64,000 nucleotides of DNA from Ramlibacter agri (GTDB lineage: Bacteria; Pseudomonadota; Gammaproteobacteria; Burkholderiales; Burkholderiaceae_C). Shown one piece after another: positions 24,901-39,900 of the stretch. The notes under the pieces are model-generated. The model worked only from the letters and a program-made list of their open reading frames with translations, searched no databases and was not told the DNA's origin. Position numbers and translations under genes: made by a program. Location: contig NZ_JABBFX010000004.1 in assembly GCF_012927085.1 (NCBI RefSeq), positions 62,001-126,000 of the forward strand. Reading direction: 5' to 3'. The first letter of the stretch is position 1. Each line of letters opens with the position of its first letter.

Positions 24901-27900
24901 GGCGTCAGCGCCGACAACCGCATTTCCAACCGCACCAAGGCCTACATCGACGGCGACGGCGCGACCGGCGTCAAGGGCGCGACCCTCACGCTCAACGCCA
25001 CCGACAACGCCACGGTCAGCGCGAACGCCGGTGCGGCTTCGCTGGCCGCTTCCTTCGCCGGTACCGGCGCGGTGTCGCTGTCCATCGGCGTCGCGCTGGC
25101 CCGCAACCGCATCCGCAACGACGTCGAAGCCTACATCCGCAACGCCGACCAGGTGGCGCAGGCGACGGCAGGCGACATCCGCATCTCGGCCAGCAACACC
25201 TCGCACATCGGCGTGGTGTCGGCCGCGGCCTCCGCCGCGGCGGCCATCGCCGGGACGGCCGGCATTGCCCTCAGTGGCGCCGGCGCCGAAGCCACCAACG
25301 TCATCCTGGGCAAGGCCAATGCCTTCGCCGACGGCAGCAAGCTGACGGCGAGCGGCAACGTCACGCTGACGGCGCAGGACACGGCCAGCATCTCGGCCCA
25401 GGTGCTGACGGCCTCGGCCGCCATTGCCGCGGGCGGCGGCGGCGGCGTGGGCGCGTCCATCGGTGCGTCCGTGGCGCGGAACCTGATCGGCTCGGACACG
25501 GACGGCAATTCCGATCCCGACCAGGTGCAGGCCTACATCCTGAACAGCAGCGTCAGCGCCGGCGGCAACCTGTCGGCGACGGCCACTGCCAACGAAAGCA
25601 TCAGCGCCACTGTCGCGGCCGGCTCGGCCGCCGTGGCGGGCGGCGGCGGCGTGGGCGTGGCCGCCAGCGGCGCCGGCGTCAGCAGCACGAACTCCATCGC
25701 CAGCTCGGTGCGCGCCTTCATCGACGGCGACGGCGCCACCGGCATCAGTGCGCGCGCCATCACGCTGACGGCCAGCGACACCTCCACGATCTCCGCCGAT
25801 GCGGGTGCCGCCTCCGTGGCCGCCTCCTTCAGCGGTGGCGCTGCCGGTGCCCTGTCGGTCGGCGTCGCGCTTGCCAGCAACAGCATCGGCAACCTGGTCG
25901 ACGCTTCGATCCACCATGCGCAGAACACCAAGGCCACGGCGGGCTCGATCACGCTGACGGCCACCGAATCGGCGAGCATCACCTCGCATGCCATTGCGGC
26001 CTCCGCGGCCGCAGCCCTGTCGCCGGCCAGCCTCGCCATCAGTGGCGGCGCGGCAAGCTCCACCAACACGATCACGACCACCGTGAGCGCGGGCGTCGCC
26101 GATTCCGGCCAGGTCACCGCGTCCGGCGGCATCGTGATCTCGGCGCGCGGCAATTCCACCATGCATGCGACCGTCGACGCCCTGGCGGCCGCGGCGGGAC
26201 TGATAGGCGTCGGCGTCGGCGTGGCGCTGACCGACAACACGGTGGCTGACGACGTCAAGGCCTTCATCGCTTCGAGCAACGTCACGGCGCAGGGCGGCGA
26301 CATCTCCGTCACCGCCAACTCCACGCCTTCGGTCAGCAGCTCGACGAGCGTGTCGGCGCTGTCGGCCAGCATAGGCGTGGCCGGCGCGGGCGCGGAATCG
26401 CACGTGGACCTGAACGGCACGACCGAAGCTTATGCCGATGGCGGAACGCTGACGGCGGTCGGGCACGGCGTCAACATCGCGGCCAGCACCAGCGCGGTGG
26501 CGAACCCGAGCACGCAGGGCAGCTCCGCCGGGGTCGGCTCGGTGGCCGTCATGCTGTCGGATGCGCGCATCGGCGGCGTCACGCGTGCCTACGCGGGCGG
26601 CGCGACCACCATCGTCGCCAACGGCCTGGACATCGGCGCCACGGACACCAACAATGCGGCGCCGACCACCTTGGTGGCCAGCGTCGGCGGCCTGACGGGC
26701 GCGGGGGCGAAGTCCGTGGTCCGGGTCACGCGGACCACGGAAGCCTACATCGCCACCGATGCCGACATCGACGCCGGCAGCCGGGCGATCACCGTGCACG
26801 CGAATTCCACCACCAACGTGACCGGCAACACGGCCGGCGCCTCTGCGGGTGCCATCTCCATCACCGCGCTGGTGGTCGACATCGGCGTCGCCAACACGAC
26901 GCGTGCCTACGTGAACGACGGCGCTTCCGTGAGCGCCGCCAGCCTCGACGTCGGCGCGACCGCCACCAACAGCGTGAGCGCGCCGACCACGGCGTTGGGT
27001 ATCGGTCTGGCATCCGGCGCGGGCATCGGCTTGACGGCTTCCGATACCAGCACAACAGACGCCTTCATCGGCCCGGTGGCCGGGACCGCCTCGGCCGGCA
27101 CGGCAGCGCAGGTCAACGTGGCCGGCGACGTGAACGTGCATGCCAACGCGGTGTCCAGCGTGACGGCTGCCTTCAACGCGGTGGCGATCAGCGCCCTTGC
27201 CGGTGGCGCCGGAACCAACACGACGGCCTACGCGGCGCCGACGGTGCGTGCCTATCTCGGCCAGGGTGCCCAGGTGGTCGCTGGTGGCGACCTGAATGTG
27301 ACGGCCACTGCGCGGGCTTTCGCGATCGCGGACGGCATGGGCATCTCGGCCGGCGCCGGCTTCGCGGCCGCCGGTGCGGTCGTCAACAGCACGCTGGCCA
27401 CTCATGTGTTCGCCGGCCACTACGGTGGCGGCTCGATCACCGCCCAGGACGTGAACTTCAACGCCCGGGTCAACGAGGACGCGGCGGGCAACCCGCTGCA
27501 GCCCACGTACAAGGGCAACGTGGTGGCGCCGGCCTATGCGAACGTCACGCTCGGCGGCGTCGCTCTCGCGGCGGGCGCCGCGGGCGGCACCATCACGGTC
27601 AGCGATGCCTCGGTGGTCGAAGCCGCCGTCGGCTCCGGCACGCGTGTGCACGCGACCGGCACGGTGGACGTCGAGTCCGACGTGTTCCAGAAGGCGCAGG
27701 CGGACGGCCTGTCGGCCAGCGGTGGCGTCGGCGCGGGCATCGGCGTGATCCGCTCGTCCGCCAGCACCGGCGGCACGATCTCCGCGCACTTCGACGGCGT
27801 GCTGCAGGCCGCGTCCAGCGTGCAGATCCTTTCCGACGTCAACTCCAGCAGCGTGGCCCACGGCCGCGCCGGCGGCGGTGGCGTGGGCGGCGCGCTGAAC

Positions 27901-30900
27901 GACACCAGCGTCACGGCGACGACTTCGCCGACGGTCCACACCTACATCGGCGGGACGGCCGACATGACGTCGACCGGCGACATCGCCGTCACCAGCTCGC
28001 TGCTGACGGCCGCCGACGCGATCGGCAACGCGATGCAGTTCGGCTTCGGCGCCGCGGTCGGCCTGGTCGACATCGAGGCCACGGTCGGCGCCCACGTCGG
28101 CACCGACATCCTGGGCGGCGCCTCGGTGACCAGCACGGCCGGCAGCGTAGCCCTGCTGTCCGCCCACGAGTACGACACCGACAGCGGCCAGTTCCTCGCC
28201 GGGCAGGGTACCCACGCGAGCTCAGAGTCGCTCTCCGCCGCGGCGGGCGTGGCGGTGGGCAGCGCCACCGTCGAAAGCACGGCGGCCGCGGTGGTCGGCG
28301 CTTCGGTCGGCAGCGGCGCGACGATCCGCGCGGTCAGCGGCAACGTGAGCGTGGATTCGCGCTCCAGCAACTTCGCCGACGCCCGCATCAAGAGCTCGGG
28401 CGGCGCGGCGGTGCGGGCGGATTCGACCGATCCCACGGCGACCGCCGCGGGCACGACGACGGCCTCGATGTACGGCAACATCACCAGCGCCGACGGCAGC
28501 GCGGGCGCCCTCAACCTCACGGTGAACGCGCAGGCGGCCGACGCCACCACGTCAGGTTCGGAGACGGCCGGCGGCGGGCTGGTGTCGGTGGGCAGCTCCA
28601 ACGTCGTGGCCAGCACCCACCCGACCGTGGGCGCCAATGCCGGCGGCGTGATCCGGGTGGCCAACAACGCCACGATCCAGGCGAACTCGAACACCGATGC
28701 CGATTCGACCTCGCGCAGCGCCTCCGGCGGCCTGGTCGACGTCGCCAACCTGAACGCCAACGTCTCGACCAATCCCAACGTCACGACCACGATCGCGGCC
28801 AACACGCTGATCGAGGCGGGCAGCACCCTGACCATCAGCGCCACCCACGGCGCGGTGCCGGCGCCGCTGGCCGACGGTACCTTCGGCGCGGGCAACGTCG
28901 ACACCTCCGCCGACAGCATCAACCTGGGCCTGAAGAGCGGCCTGGTCACCGGCGACACGGTCACCTACCAGGCCAACGGCAACCCGGTGATCGGCGGGCT
29001 GGTCGACGGCCACAAGTACGGCGTCATCTACGTCAGCGACACCGTCGTGAAGCTGGGCACGCAGTTCGACTCGGCGGCGCCGTCCACGGCCGACGGGCCC
29101 GGCGCGCCGCTGGTCGACACCGCGCTGGACGAGATCACGTTCACGCGGGCGCACAACCTGCAGACCGGCGACATCGTCTGGTACAACGACCTCGGTGGCG
29201 ATTCCGTAGGCGGGCTCACGAACGGCGGCCGCTACATCGTGCGCAAGATCGACGACCTGCACATCAAGCTGGTCGACGCCAATGTCGGCCTGCAGGCCGC
29301 CAAATCCATTGCCAGCAGCGCGGTGGCGAACAACACGGTGACGCTGGCCGGCCACGGCTTCACGGACGGCCAGGCGGTCACCTACCACGACACGCCCGTG
29401 CTGCACACCTTCGGCAGCGGCGCGGTCGACGTGGTCGGCGGCAGCACCATCGGCGACACCGCCGACAACAACAACATCTATCTCGGCGCCAACCATGGCC
29501 TGGTTTCCGGTGACGAGGTCGTCTACACGGTCAGCGACCCGGCGCACGCCATCGGCGGGCTGGTGAACGGAACCCACTATTTCGTCATCTTCGACCCGAC
29601 CAAGCCGAACGAGATCCAGCTTGCGGCCACGCACGACCAGGCGGTCGGCGTGGCGGCCGGCCCGAACGGCACGCCGGCCGCGATCGCGATCACGCCGATC
29701 GCGCTGACGCCGTCGAAGACGACCGCCGACGCGACCATCCAGCACGTGCTGCGCAAGGCCTCGGACGCGCCGCTGACCGGCCTGACCGACGGCGTGACCT
29801 ACTTCGTCGTCAACAGCACGGCCAGCACCTTCCAGCTGGCCGCGACCAAGGGCGGCACCGCGCTCACCATCTCCGGCGTGGGCCTGACCGGAACGCACAC
29901 CATCGGCGTCGAAGGCATCGACCTCACTTCCGCCGGCACCGGCAGCCACCAGCTGACGGTCGACATCACCTCGCAGGCCGCCGGGCTGCTGGATGGCGTG
30001 GGCGGCGCCCGCGCGCTGGCCGGCGCGCCCAGCGGCGACGGCATCGTCACCGCCAGCGCCGCCGGCGCCAGCGGTGGCCTGGTGCGGGTGGCGGGTTCCA
30101 CCACCAATGCCGCTTCGACGCCGATCGTGCGCACCGCGATCGGCAGCGGCGCGAACCTCAGCGCCACGGACATCGTGGCCAGCGCCACCGCGCTCGGCTT
30201 TGCCACGGCGACTTCCGCCAATGCGGGCGGCGGCCTGGTCTCCGTCGGCTCCGCATCGGCCGGCAGCAACGTCTCGACGACGGCGACCTTGACCGTCAAC
30301 GGCGCGCTGACCGCCAGCCACGACGTGACGCTGACGTCGGCAACCAACCAGACCGTGCTGGTGAACACGTCCACCGACGGCGGCGGCCTGGCCGCCGACG
30401 CCGACGCGGAGGCGACCAGCCACCTGAACTACGACTCCGAGGTGACCATCGGCAGCGGCGCGGCGATCCTCGCCGGCAACATCGCCAGCGCCGACGCGCG
30501 CGCGGACTTCAGTTCCGACGCCTCGTCCGACGCGAACGCCGCGGGCCTCGTGGGCTTCGGGACGTCGGTTGCACACACCGACGTGGGCGCGGGCACGGCG
30601 TCGACGGCCTATACGACGGTGGGCCCGAACGCCAGCTTCGTCGGCGACACCGTGCGCCTGAGCAGCACGGTCGGTGGCAGCCGCTACCGCCTGCATTCGA
30701 ATGCCAGCACCGACACCGGCGGCATCGGGGCCGACTCGGACTCCACTGCGGTGGCTACGGTCAACGACGACTCCGCCGTGCGCATCCAGTCCGGCGCGCG
30801 GGTGCAGGGCAACGAGGTCGACATCACGGCCAGCCATGCCCACGTCGACCTCTATTCCTACGCCTATGCCAACGTGGACGGCATCGGGGACGCGAGCGCG

Positions 30901-33900
30901 ACCTCGAACACCGATTACCACGGCACCTCGGAAATCAGCGCCGCACAGGGCGCGACGGTGATCGCGCTGAACCTGTCGGTCAACGCGCTGCAGCAGATCA
31001 ACGGCGTGTCCCGCGGCACCCATGCGCACGTGCCGGAGATTGATCTCGGCTTCCTCGGCACCATCACGCTCGGGGACGAGAGCGAAAGCGACCAGGGCGG
31101 CACGACCGCCACGCGCACCATCAGCTGGGACGCGGACGTCGTGTTCCTGCCCGGCAAGGCGGCGGAACTGGTGATCGGCGCCGACGGCAGCATCAGCACC
31201 GACGTGAACGTGAGCGCCACCGTTTCCGCCACGACCATCACGGTGTCGCCGACGCTGAACGTCCAGCCGGCCACCGCGTACTTCAACGCGGACACCGTCA
31301 GCGGCACGCTGGGCACCTTCCACGTGCAGGACACTTACGACCGGGTGTCCATCACCAACAAGTCGAGCAAGGACCTGGTGCTGAACGGCCTGGAGCCGGT
31401 CAACACCACCGCCCAACCGACGGTGACCATCGCCGGCAGCACGGTGACGCTGCAGTTCGGCATCGACCACACGGTCGGCCCGACCGACATCCAGGTGCGC
31501 AACGAAGGCACGGGCGACATCACGATCGCAGGTCTCATCGACGACCCGACCGGCAGCGTGAACATCCAGAACTTCGGCGGCGACATCCTGCAGGGCGCGG
31601 GCGGCGAAATCCTGGGCAACGCCGTCACGCTCTGGGCCGCCGGCAACATCGGCGCGGCCGGCAGCCGCCTGCAGACCGAGCTGGCCAGCAGTGGCCTGGT
31701 GGTGGGCACGCACCTGAGCGTCACGGCCGGCGGCAGTGCGTATCTCGCGCTGCAAGGCATCCAGCGCACCGGCGGCGGCACCAGTTTCAGCGTCGACCAG
31801 CTCCAGGCTGGCGACAGCGTGGACGTGCTCCTGCAATCGCTGGCAGTGGAAACGACGGCGAAGACGGGCACCGAAAAGGGCCTGTTCGTCGCGGTGGCCG
31901 GCCTGAGCCAGGCCTACATCCGGCACTTCCGCCCGGACCAGGGCACCGCACAGAGCTTCGACCCGACCGAGTTCGCGGACCGCAGCAAGAGGACCACCGG
32001 CACCAGCAGCTTCAGCATCGGTTCCATCACGGCCGGCGCGCAAAGCGGTACCGGCAACATCACCCTGCGTTCCGTGGCGCCGGCCACGGCCGCCACCGCG
32101 ATTGCCCTCACGGCCACAAGCAACCTGAGCGGCTCCGGCCACATCGACGTGGTCACCGGCGGCAGCGTCAGCCTGACCGAGTCGCAGGGCGACCTGCGGG
32201 TCGGCGCCATCACCAGCATCTTCGGCGACGTCGCGCTGACGGCGCAGGGGGGCATCGTCGACGCGGTGCAGCGCGACGCCAGTTTCAGTGCCGTGGATGC
32301 CACGCTGGACCAGATCGCGCTGGCCACGCAGCCGTTCACGAACGGGCAGAAGGTGCTGTACTCCATGGCCGCCGGATCGGCTCCCATCGGGAACCTGAAC
32401 CCGGGCAGCCTGTACTACGTCATCGTCGTCGATGCGACCCACATCCAGCTGAGCGCCACGTCCGGCGGCCCGGCGCTCGACCTCGGCGCCACCACCGGTG
32501 GCGGCTACCGGCTGACCCCGGTCGACGCCGAGACCAGCACGCTGGCGGAAGGCGTCACCGGCACGAACCTCACTCTTGCGGCGACCACCGGCTCGATCGG
32601 CACGGCCGCCAACGACCTGCTGGTCTTCGGCTCCTATTCCGGCAGCGGCGCCACCAACGCCGACGCGCGTACGGGCATCAACCTCACGCAGCCGGGCGGG
32701 ACGATGAACTTCGGCCACGCCATCACCGCGCAGGGCAGCCTCGACCTGGCGACCGAACACGCCACCGGGGCCGGCGACATGGCCACGGTGGGAAGCGCGC
32801 CAGTGCTGCGGGCGACGACGGGCATGGTCCTGCTCATGTCGGCGCACGACATCCATGCCGCGGCCGGTACGGCGGTGACCGCCGGCAACGGCCCCGTGCT
32901 GGTGTACGCCGACGGCAGCGTGAGCCTGGGCGACCAGGCGACGGTCACGAGCTCGAGCCGGGTATTGATACAGTTGCCCGGCGACCTGACCACGGGCAGC
33001 CAGGTGCTGGTCACCGCCAATGGCGGCGCCGTGCAACTGACGACCGGCGGCAGCGTGAGCCTGGGGGACGACTCGCGCATCACCGCATCGGCGAACGTGC
33101 TGCTGCAACTGGGCGAGGACCTGACGACAGGCAGCCGGGTGCTGGTCACCGCCAATGGCGGCGCCGTGCAACTGACGACCGGCGGCAGCGCGAGCCTGGG
33201 GGACGACTCGCGCGTCACTGCATCGGCGAACGTGCTGCTGCAGCTGGGCGAGGACCTGACGACGGGCACCGAGGCGTGGCTGAACGCCACCGGCGGCGCC
33301 GTGCAGGTGACGGCCGGCGGCGACGTGAACCTGGGCGACTACACGCGCGTCAAGAGCACGGACGTCATTTCGATGCAGGTCGCCGGCGACCTGGCGACGA
33401 CCTTCGACGTCGAGATGAGTGCGCTGGGCAATTCCATCGACCTGCATGCCGACGGCAAGCTCACGTTGGGCGGCGCCAACATCGTGACCAGCGCAGGCGA
33501 CGTCACCCTCGATGCCACCGGCGACCTCGTGACCCTGGCGCAGGTGACGATCACCGCCGTTGCCGGTTCGGTGCAGATGACGGCCGGCGGCAACATGTCG
33601 ATCGACGTCCAGAACGTCGTGACGAGCGTCGGCGACCTGGTGCTGGAGTCGGACCACGACCTCTCGGTGCTGGCCGACACGACGCTGACCAGCAGCGCGG
33701 GGGTCATCTTCGTGCAGGGCACGGGTGCGGTCTACCTCGGCCGCCACACCGACCTGCAGGCGCCGCAGCTGGTCGAGGTCGACGGCAACAGCGTCTACCA
33801 GGACTTCGGCACGATCGAGACGACGCAGGCGGGTGGCCTGATCACGCTGACGTCCGTGGCCGACATGTTCGTGCTGGGCCTCATCCAGGGTGACGGCGCC

Positions 33901-36900
33901 AACGCGAAGATCGAACTCACCGCAGGCGGCAAGTTCGACTTGCTGTTCGGCGGCACGGTCACGGCGGAGGGCCAGGACGCGCTGGTCGAGATCAGCGCGC
34001 AGAACGCCCTGACCATCGAAAGCGGCGGTGCGGTGCTGGCTGGCGCGCGCTTCGACGATGTCACGGCCGTGAAGACCGCCGAAGGCGGCACCGTGCACCT
34101 GGACAGCGTGCACGAGCTGGAAATCGACGGCACTGTCACCACCAGCGGCGAGATGCAGCTGAGCGCCGGCACGGCGCTGTACAACCACAGCGCCTGGTTC
34201 AACAACGTGGGGCAGCAGGAAACCTACCTGGCCGGCTTCACCCAGTTCAGCGTCCTGATGGCCGGCACGCTGACGACGCTGGCCGACGATGCCCAGCTCC
34301 GGATCGAAGCGCCCGGCGCCGTCATCATCCGCGGCAACATCGACGCGCTCGGCGCCGACAGCAGCGTGGTCGTGCGCTCCGAAGCCTGGGTGTTCTACGA
34401 CGGCTTCACGCAGGCGCGCAGCGCCATCTCGGTGTACGGCGCCCTGGACGACAACCTGCAGGCGACCACCGGCAGCAGCGAGGACCGCGGCAACAGCGTC
34501 TACGTCGCCCACACGGCGCACCTGACGACGTCCGACGACTACAGCAACATCGCCATCTACGGCACCAAGGACGTGGTGCTGTACGGCGCCGTCGTGGCCG
34601 GCGGCGAGATCGGCACGGCCGGCGTCACCTTCGACGGGACGCATTCGAGCATCCTGGCCGAGGCCGGGCCGGCCGGCAAGCTGGATGTCGAAACCGGCCT
34701 GCAGGCTTCCGACACGGTGACTGCGCGGGGCGGCGAGGTCGTGGTCGGCACGCCTGGCGGCCTCTACGGCGGGCGCCACGTGGAAGTCACCGCGACGACC
34801 GGCGACCTGGAGATCATGGGCTACGTGGTGGCCGGCGCGAATTCGGTCGATGGCGTGCTCGTCTGGTCCGATACCTGGTCCGACGTGGCCATCAGCGCGA
34901 TGGGCCAGGCCTACATCGGCGGCAACACGTTCGACGTGAACCACCAGCCGATCACCACCGGCGGCTACGTCTACGCCGGCGACCAGATCGACATCGACGG
35001 CGGCGACCATGCCGACCGCACCAGCGTGCTGGTCCATGCGGCCAGCGAGGTGGTGACCCACCGTGCCGACAGCACGATCACCCTCAGCGCGACACAGGAC
35101 GCCGACATCCAGGGCGTCGTGCTGCCCGGCGGCACGGTGCAGACCGTGCTGGACGACCAGCTCCAGATGGTCGGCCGGCGCATCGTCGACGGCACCGGTG
35201 ACTCCGTCATCAGCGTCCACGCCGGCGGCCAGATCCGCGTCGGCACCGAATTGCGCGCGGGCAAGACCATCGACCTGGTCGGCGGCGGCACCGGCTCGGA
35301 CGTACGCGCCGCCTCGGGCGTGGGCCTCGTGCTCTACGGCTCGGCCCAGGTCTCCACCTGGCAGGACGACAGCGCGATCAACCTCAATGCGCCCGGTTCG
35401 ATCGACATCCTGGCACCCGACCATGCGCACGAGATCGAGGCGGACGGCTGGATCGCCCATGCCACCGGCGCCCTGGACGACAGCGCGACCTTCGTCCTGG
35501 AGGTCGACAAGGCCAGCGCCCATATCCGGGCCACGGTGACGCTGGACAAGGGCCTGACCGCGGACAACACCGGCATCGCCGACCTCGTCGCGCAATTGCA
35601 GACCGCCCTGAACGGGGCGACCTGGAACACCGTCAACGCCGACGGCTCGCTGGGCGACGTCTACACGAACTTCGCCACCGAGTTCGGGCCCGGCTATCCG
35701 GCCGTCACGGTCGGACTGCGCGACGGCCACATCCTGCTGGCCAGCTCCTATGCATTCAGCGTGCTGTCCGGCGACGCCGGTGCGCTCGGTTTCAGCCAGT
35801 TCGGAAGTACGGAAGTCGCATCGCAGGAAACGCCGGCGTCGCTGATGGCAACCGGCACCGGCTCGACGATCTCGATCGGCGCGCCGGCCGGCCCCAACGG
35901 CAAGCTGTACATCGCTGGCCACGTGCTGGCCGACAAGGCGATCAACCTGTACAGCGGGACCTCGCCCGACGGCATCGACATCGAGGTCGACCTGAGCGGC
36001 GAATTGCGGACGCTGCACGGCTCGATCGCCTTCGACGCGGGCGAATTCGGCGACATCAAGGGCAACGTGATCGCCGGCGGCGCCGGCTCCACCGTGACGC
36101 TGAGCGCCAGCCGCGGCCTGGTGATCCGCCAGGACATCGAGGCGGACCAGGGCATCGTCCTCAGCACCACCGGCGCCGGCCTGTCGCACACCGAGTTTTC
36201 GACGCGGATGGAACAGAGCGTGCGCGACCCGCTGGACCCGTATGCGCTGTACAAGCTCACCGGCAACCAGCTCGCGGCCAGCGCCACGGTGAGCGTGGTG
36301 CTCACGCCGTCCGCCCACCTGCAGGTCACCGGCACGGGCGGCAGCGCGGCGCGCACCATCAGCATCGCCGGCGCGGCCGACGTGATCGTCAATGCGCACA
36401 TCGCCGACGTCGGCGACATCGATGCCTTGACCGTGCGGTCCACCCAGGCCGACGTGTTCGTCGCCAAGCAGTCCGGCTGGCTCGAAGCGGCCGCGCCGAT
36501 CACGGTCCAGGGCCTCAACGTCACGGTGCAGGGCGTCATCGTGGGCACCACGGCGGGCACGGGCAGCTCGCCCATGGTCGACATCGAAGCCACGTACGCG
36601 GCGGAAATCGCCGGCTCGGTCAGCAGCGCCGGCAACCTGCGGGTGCATGGCGGCGACAACGTCACGGTGGCGAACGGCTCGCTGCACGTGACCGGCAGCG
36701 GCGCGGTGCTGACGCTCGACTCCGGCAACTCGCTGGTGCTGGGCGGCGTGGGCCTGAGCCAGGACGGCACGCACTACCAGATGCTGGGCGCCGTCGTCAC
36801 GGCGGTGACCGAAGTCGACCTCAGTTCGCAAGGCGTGATGCAGGTGTTCGCGGGTGCGATCGTGGCGAGTTCGGGCGACGGCTCGCGCGTGCGCGTCGAC

Positions 36901-39900
36901 GCGGGCAGCCTCAACCTGAGCGGCGAGCTGCTGGCCGGCGCCAGCACCGACGGCTCGACCACCACCTGGACCGGCCACGACGCCGACGTGCAGGTCACGG
37001 TGCATGGAGCCGTCTCGGTCGGCGGCGATGCCTACGACGGCACCGGTGCGCTCGTGCCAGTGGGCGGCTCGCTGCAGGCGACGGGCGAGGTGAACCTGGC
37101 GACGGTCGATCCGGCCAACGGCGCCTTGCTGCAGACGACGACCGAAAGCTCCTTCATCAGCGACCCGACCGGCCACGGCACCTGGGCCGACACCGGCGCC
37201 AGCGGCCACGTGGTGCTGAACGTGGCCGGCGACGCGGACCTCTACGGCCTGGTCGATTCGCGCGGCGGCAACGCCACCGCCGACCTCACGGCCTCGGGGC
37301 AATTGCTGCTGGATGGCACGGTGCAGGCGGTCTCTACCGTCACGCTGACGGGCGGGCGCAACGACCAGGGCACCGGCGTCTTCCTGACCCAGCTCGTGGT
37401 GCAGACCGACGCCAACGGCCACGCGGTGACGGACGTCAACGGCACCCTGAAGGCGATCGACCAGGACGGCTTCCTGATCGACGCCAGCGGGAAGCAGATC
37501 CTCGACGACAGCGGCAACCCGATCTACGGCGGCGAAGTGATCCGGCAGTCCGGCGGCACCATCCACACGGCCATCGGCGGCACGATCAACATCGACGCCA
37601 CCGGCGACATCCTGCTGCTCGGCATGGTGGGCAACGTCTACAAGGACGGCGACCATCCCGAAGTCGACGTGGCGCAGGTGCACATCGCCTCCACGCAGGG
37701 CAGCGTGCTGGTGTACGAACTGGTCAACGCGCGCGACCGCATCGACATCGCCGGCGCGGAAATCCACCTGGTGGACGACGCGCTGGTGAAGACGCGGCAT
37801 GCGGGTTCCGTCGTCTACTTCGATGCCAGCAACCTGATCGCCGTCGAACTGAGCCCGACGACCACCGCGCGGGCGATGGTCGAGGCCGGCAGCCTGATCC
37901 ACTTCCAGGCGCCCACCATCGAGATGGACGGCTTCCTGCAGACGCGCGATGCCGGCAGCCGGATCCTGATCAACGCGGTGGACAGCGCCACCATCTACGG
38001 CGACATCGAGGCGAGCGGCTCGATCGACATCAACGCCGGGGTGCCGGGCGACTTGAGCGAGGCGCAGTCGCTCGCCGCGCAGTTCTCGCGCACGGCGCAG
38101 GCGGGCTTCGTCAAGCTGGTGGGCGGAACGGTCGACGTGCTCAGTTCCGCGCACATCCATGCGGTGGGCGCCGCCAACGTGTTGGCAGGCGGCGACGTGC
38201 GCGTGGTCGCCTACGCCGCCGATGCGGGCAGCACCAATCCCGCCAACCCGCACATCGTCACGCACGCGACGACGGTGCAGGTCGTGACGGGCTCGATCCA
38301 GGTCCCGGCCGGCACGAGGGTGGAAGACGTGACGACCATGGTGGACAGCACGCGGACGGTCCCGGTCGGCACCGACACGGTGGTGATCGGCTCGCGGTTC
38401 ACCACCATGGACATCACGCTGGTGCAGGCGGGCTACTGGAACGAGGCAACCCAGACCCAGCGCGCCTTCTTCGTGGCGGGCGTGGATTACGACGTCAGCA
38501 ACACCGCCATCTGGAACACGATCCTGGGCTCCGACGGCAAGGTGATCAAGGCGCCGGCCAACCTGAAGAACGCCGACGGCTCGTGGATCACCTTCGACGA
38601 GCTGTCGACCGACCAGCGCAACGCGGTGCTCGCGTACCTGGGCTACAAGCCGCTGTACGACGTGCAGGCGACCAACGAGATCGTGTGGTCGACGGTCAAC
38701 GGCGTGAGTTCGCACACCAACCCGGTCAACCCCACTTTCAGCGGCAGCCCGGACGTCGTCCTGATCGACGTGCCCGGCTGGAGCGACAAGTACCTGCGGA
38801 TGCCGTCCGGCGCGGAAGCGCTGATCGAGGCGCAGATCCTGAAGGTCGTTTCGCAGGGCACGGTGACCGACAACCCGACGGTCGTCGGCCAGTACCGCGA
38901 CCAGGCGAACCTGAATTACACGGAAGTCGCCACGGCGAACTACGCGACGAACTATCGCACCGTCACCGGGACCGAGTACTACCCGAATCCGGGCCAGTCG
39001 GGCAATCCGACGAACGTCGCGACGGACGTGACGGTGATCCCGCAGTGGAACATCACCTATTCCGACAGTGGCGTGCGCGAGACCCAGGTCTACAACGAAG
39101 CGGGCACGAGCGACGGCAACTATGGCCATGTGCCGATGTGGACGGGGGACACGACGACCGGCACGATCGCGGGCGACCTGCCGAGCTCCACCCACGCCCA
39201 GTACTACAGCAAGGATGCGCTGGGCAACCCGTACACGGCCTCGGTGGCGACCAACTACGCGTACGGCCAGCACACCGTGACAATCGGGACGTCCTATGGC
39301 AGCGTCTACAACGCCCGCCACTACCAGTACGTCTCCACGCCCACCGACTTCTTCACGGCGGCCAACAAGGCGGCTGCGGCCGGCGGCTTCCTCGCCGAGC
39401 CGCTGACGGAGGCCCAGAACCACGCGGTCTGGCTGACGTTCCCGAGCGACGCGGACGCCTGGATCGGCGGCCTGCTGTCCCAGAACGGCTGGCTGTGGCT
39501 GCGCCAGTGGTACAGCGGCACTTTCGACGGCAATGGTGGGTACAACATCTCCGCCAACGTCATCTCCATGAACACGTCCGGCTATCGCAACTGGAACAGC
39601 GGCGAGCCGAACGATGCCAACGGCAACGAGTTCGCCGTGGAGATGTACGGAGACTTCCGGACCGGCTCCAACGGCACCGTGGGCGCCTGGAACGACCTCG
39701 TCGCGACGGCGCAGCGCGGCTACGTGATCCAGTACGACCCGTCCTGGAGCAACCAGACGCTGTACGGCACCTACACCAACTACAACCAGCACTGGATCTC
39801 GGAGTGGACGAACATCACCGACGACCGCTACACGGCCAAGTACCAGTGGGTGAGCGAGTCGTCGGACATCACCGGCCTGCGGACGCGCTACGAGACGCAG

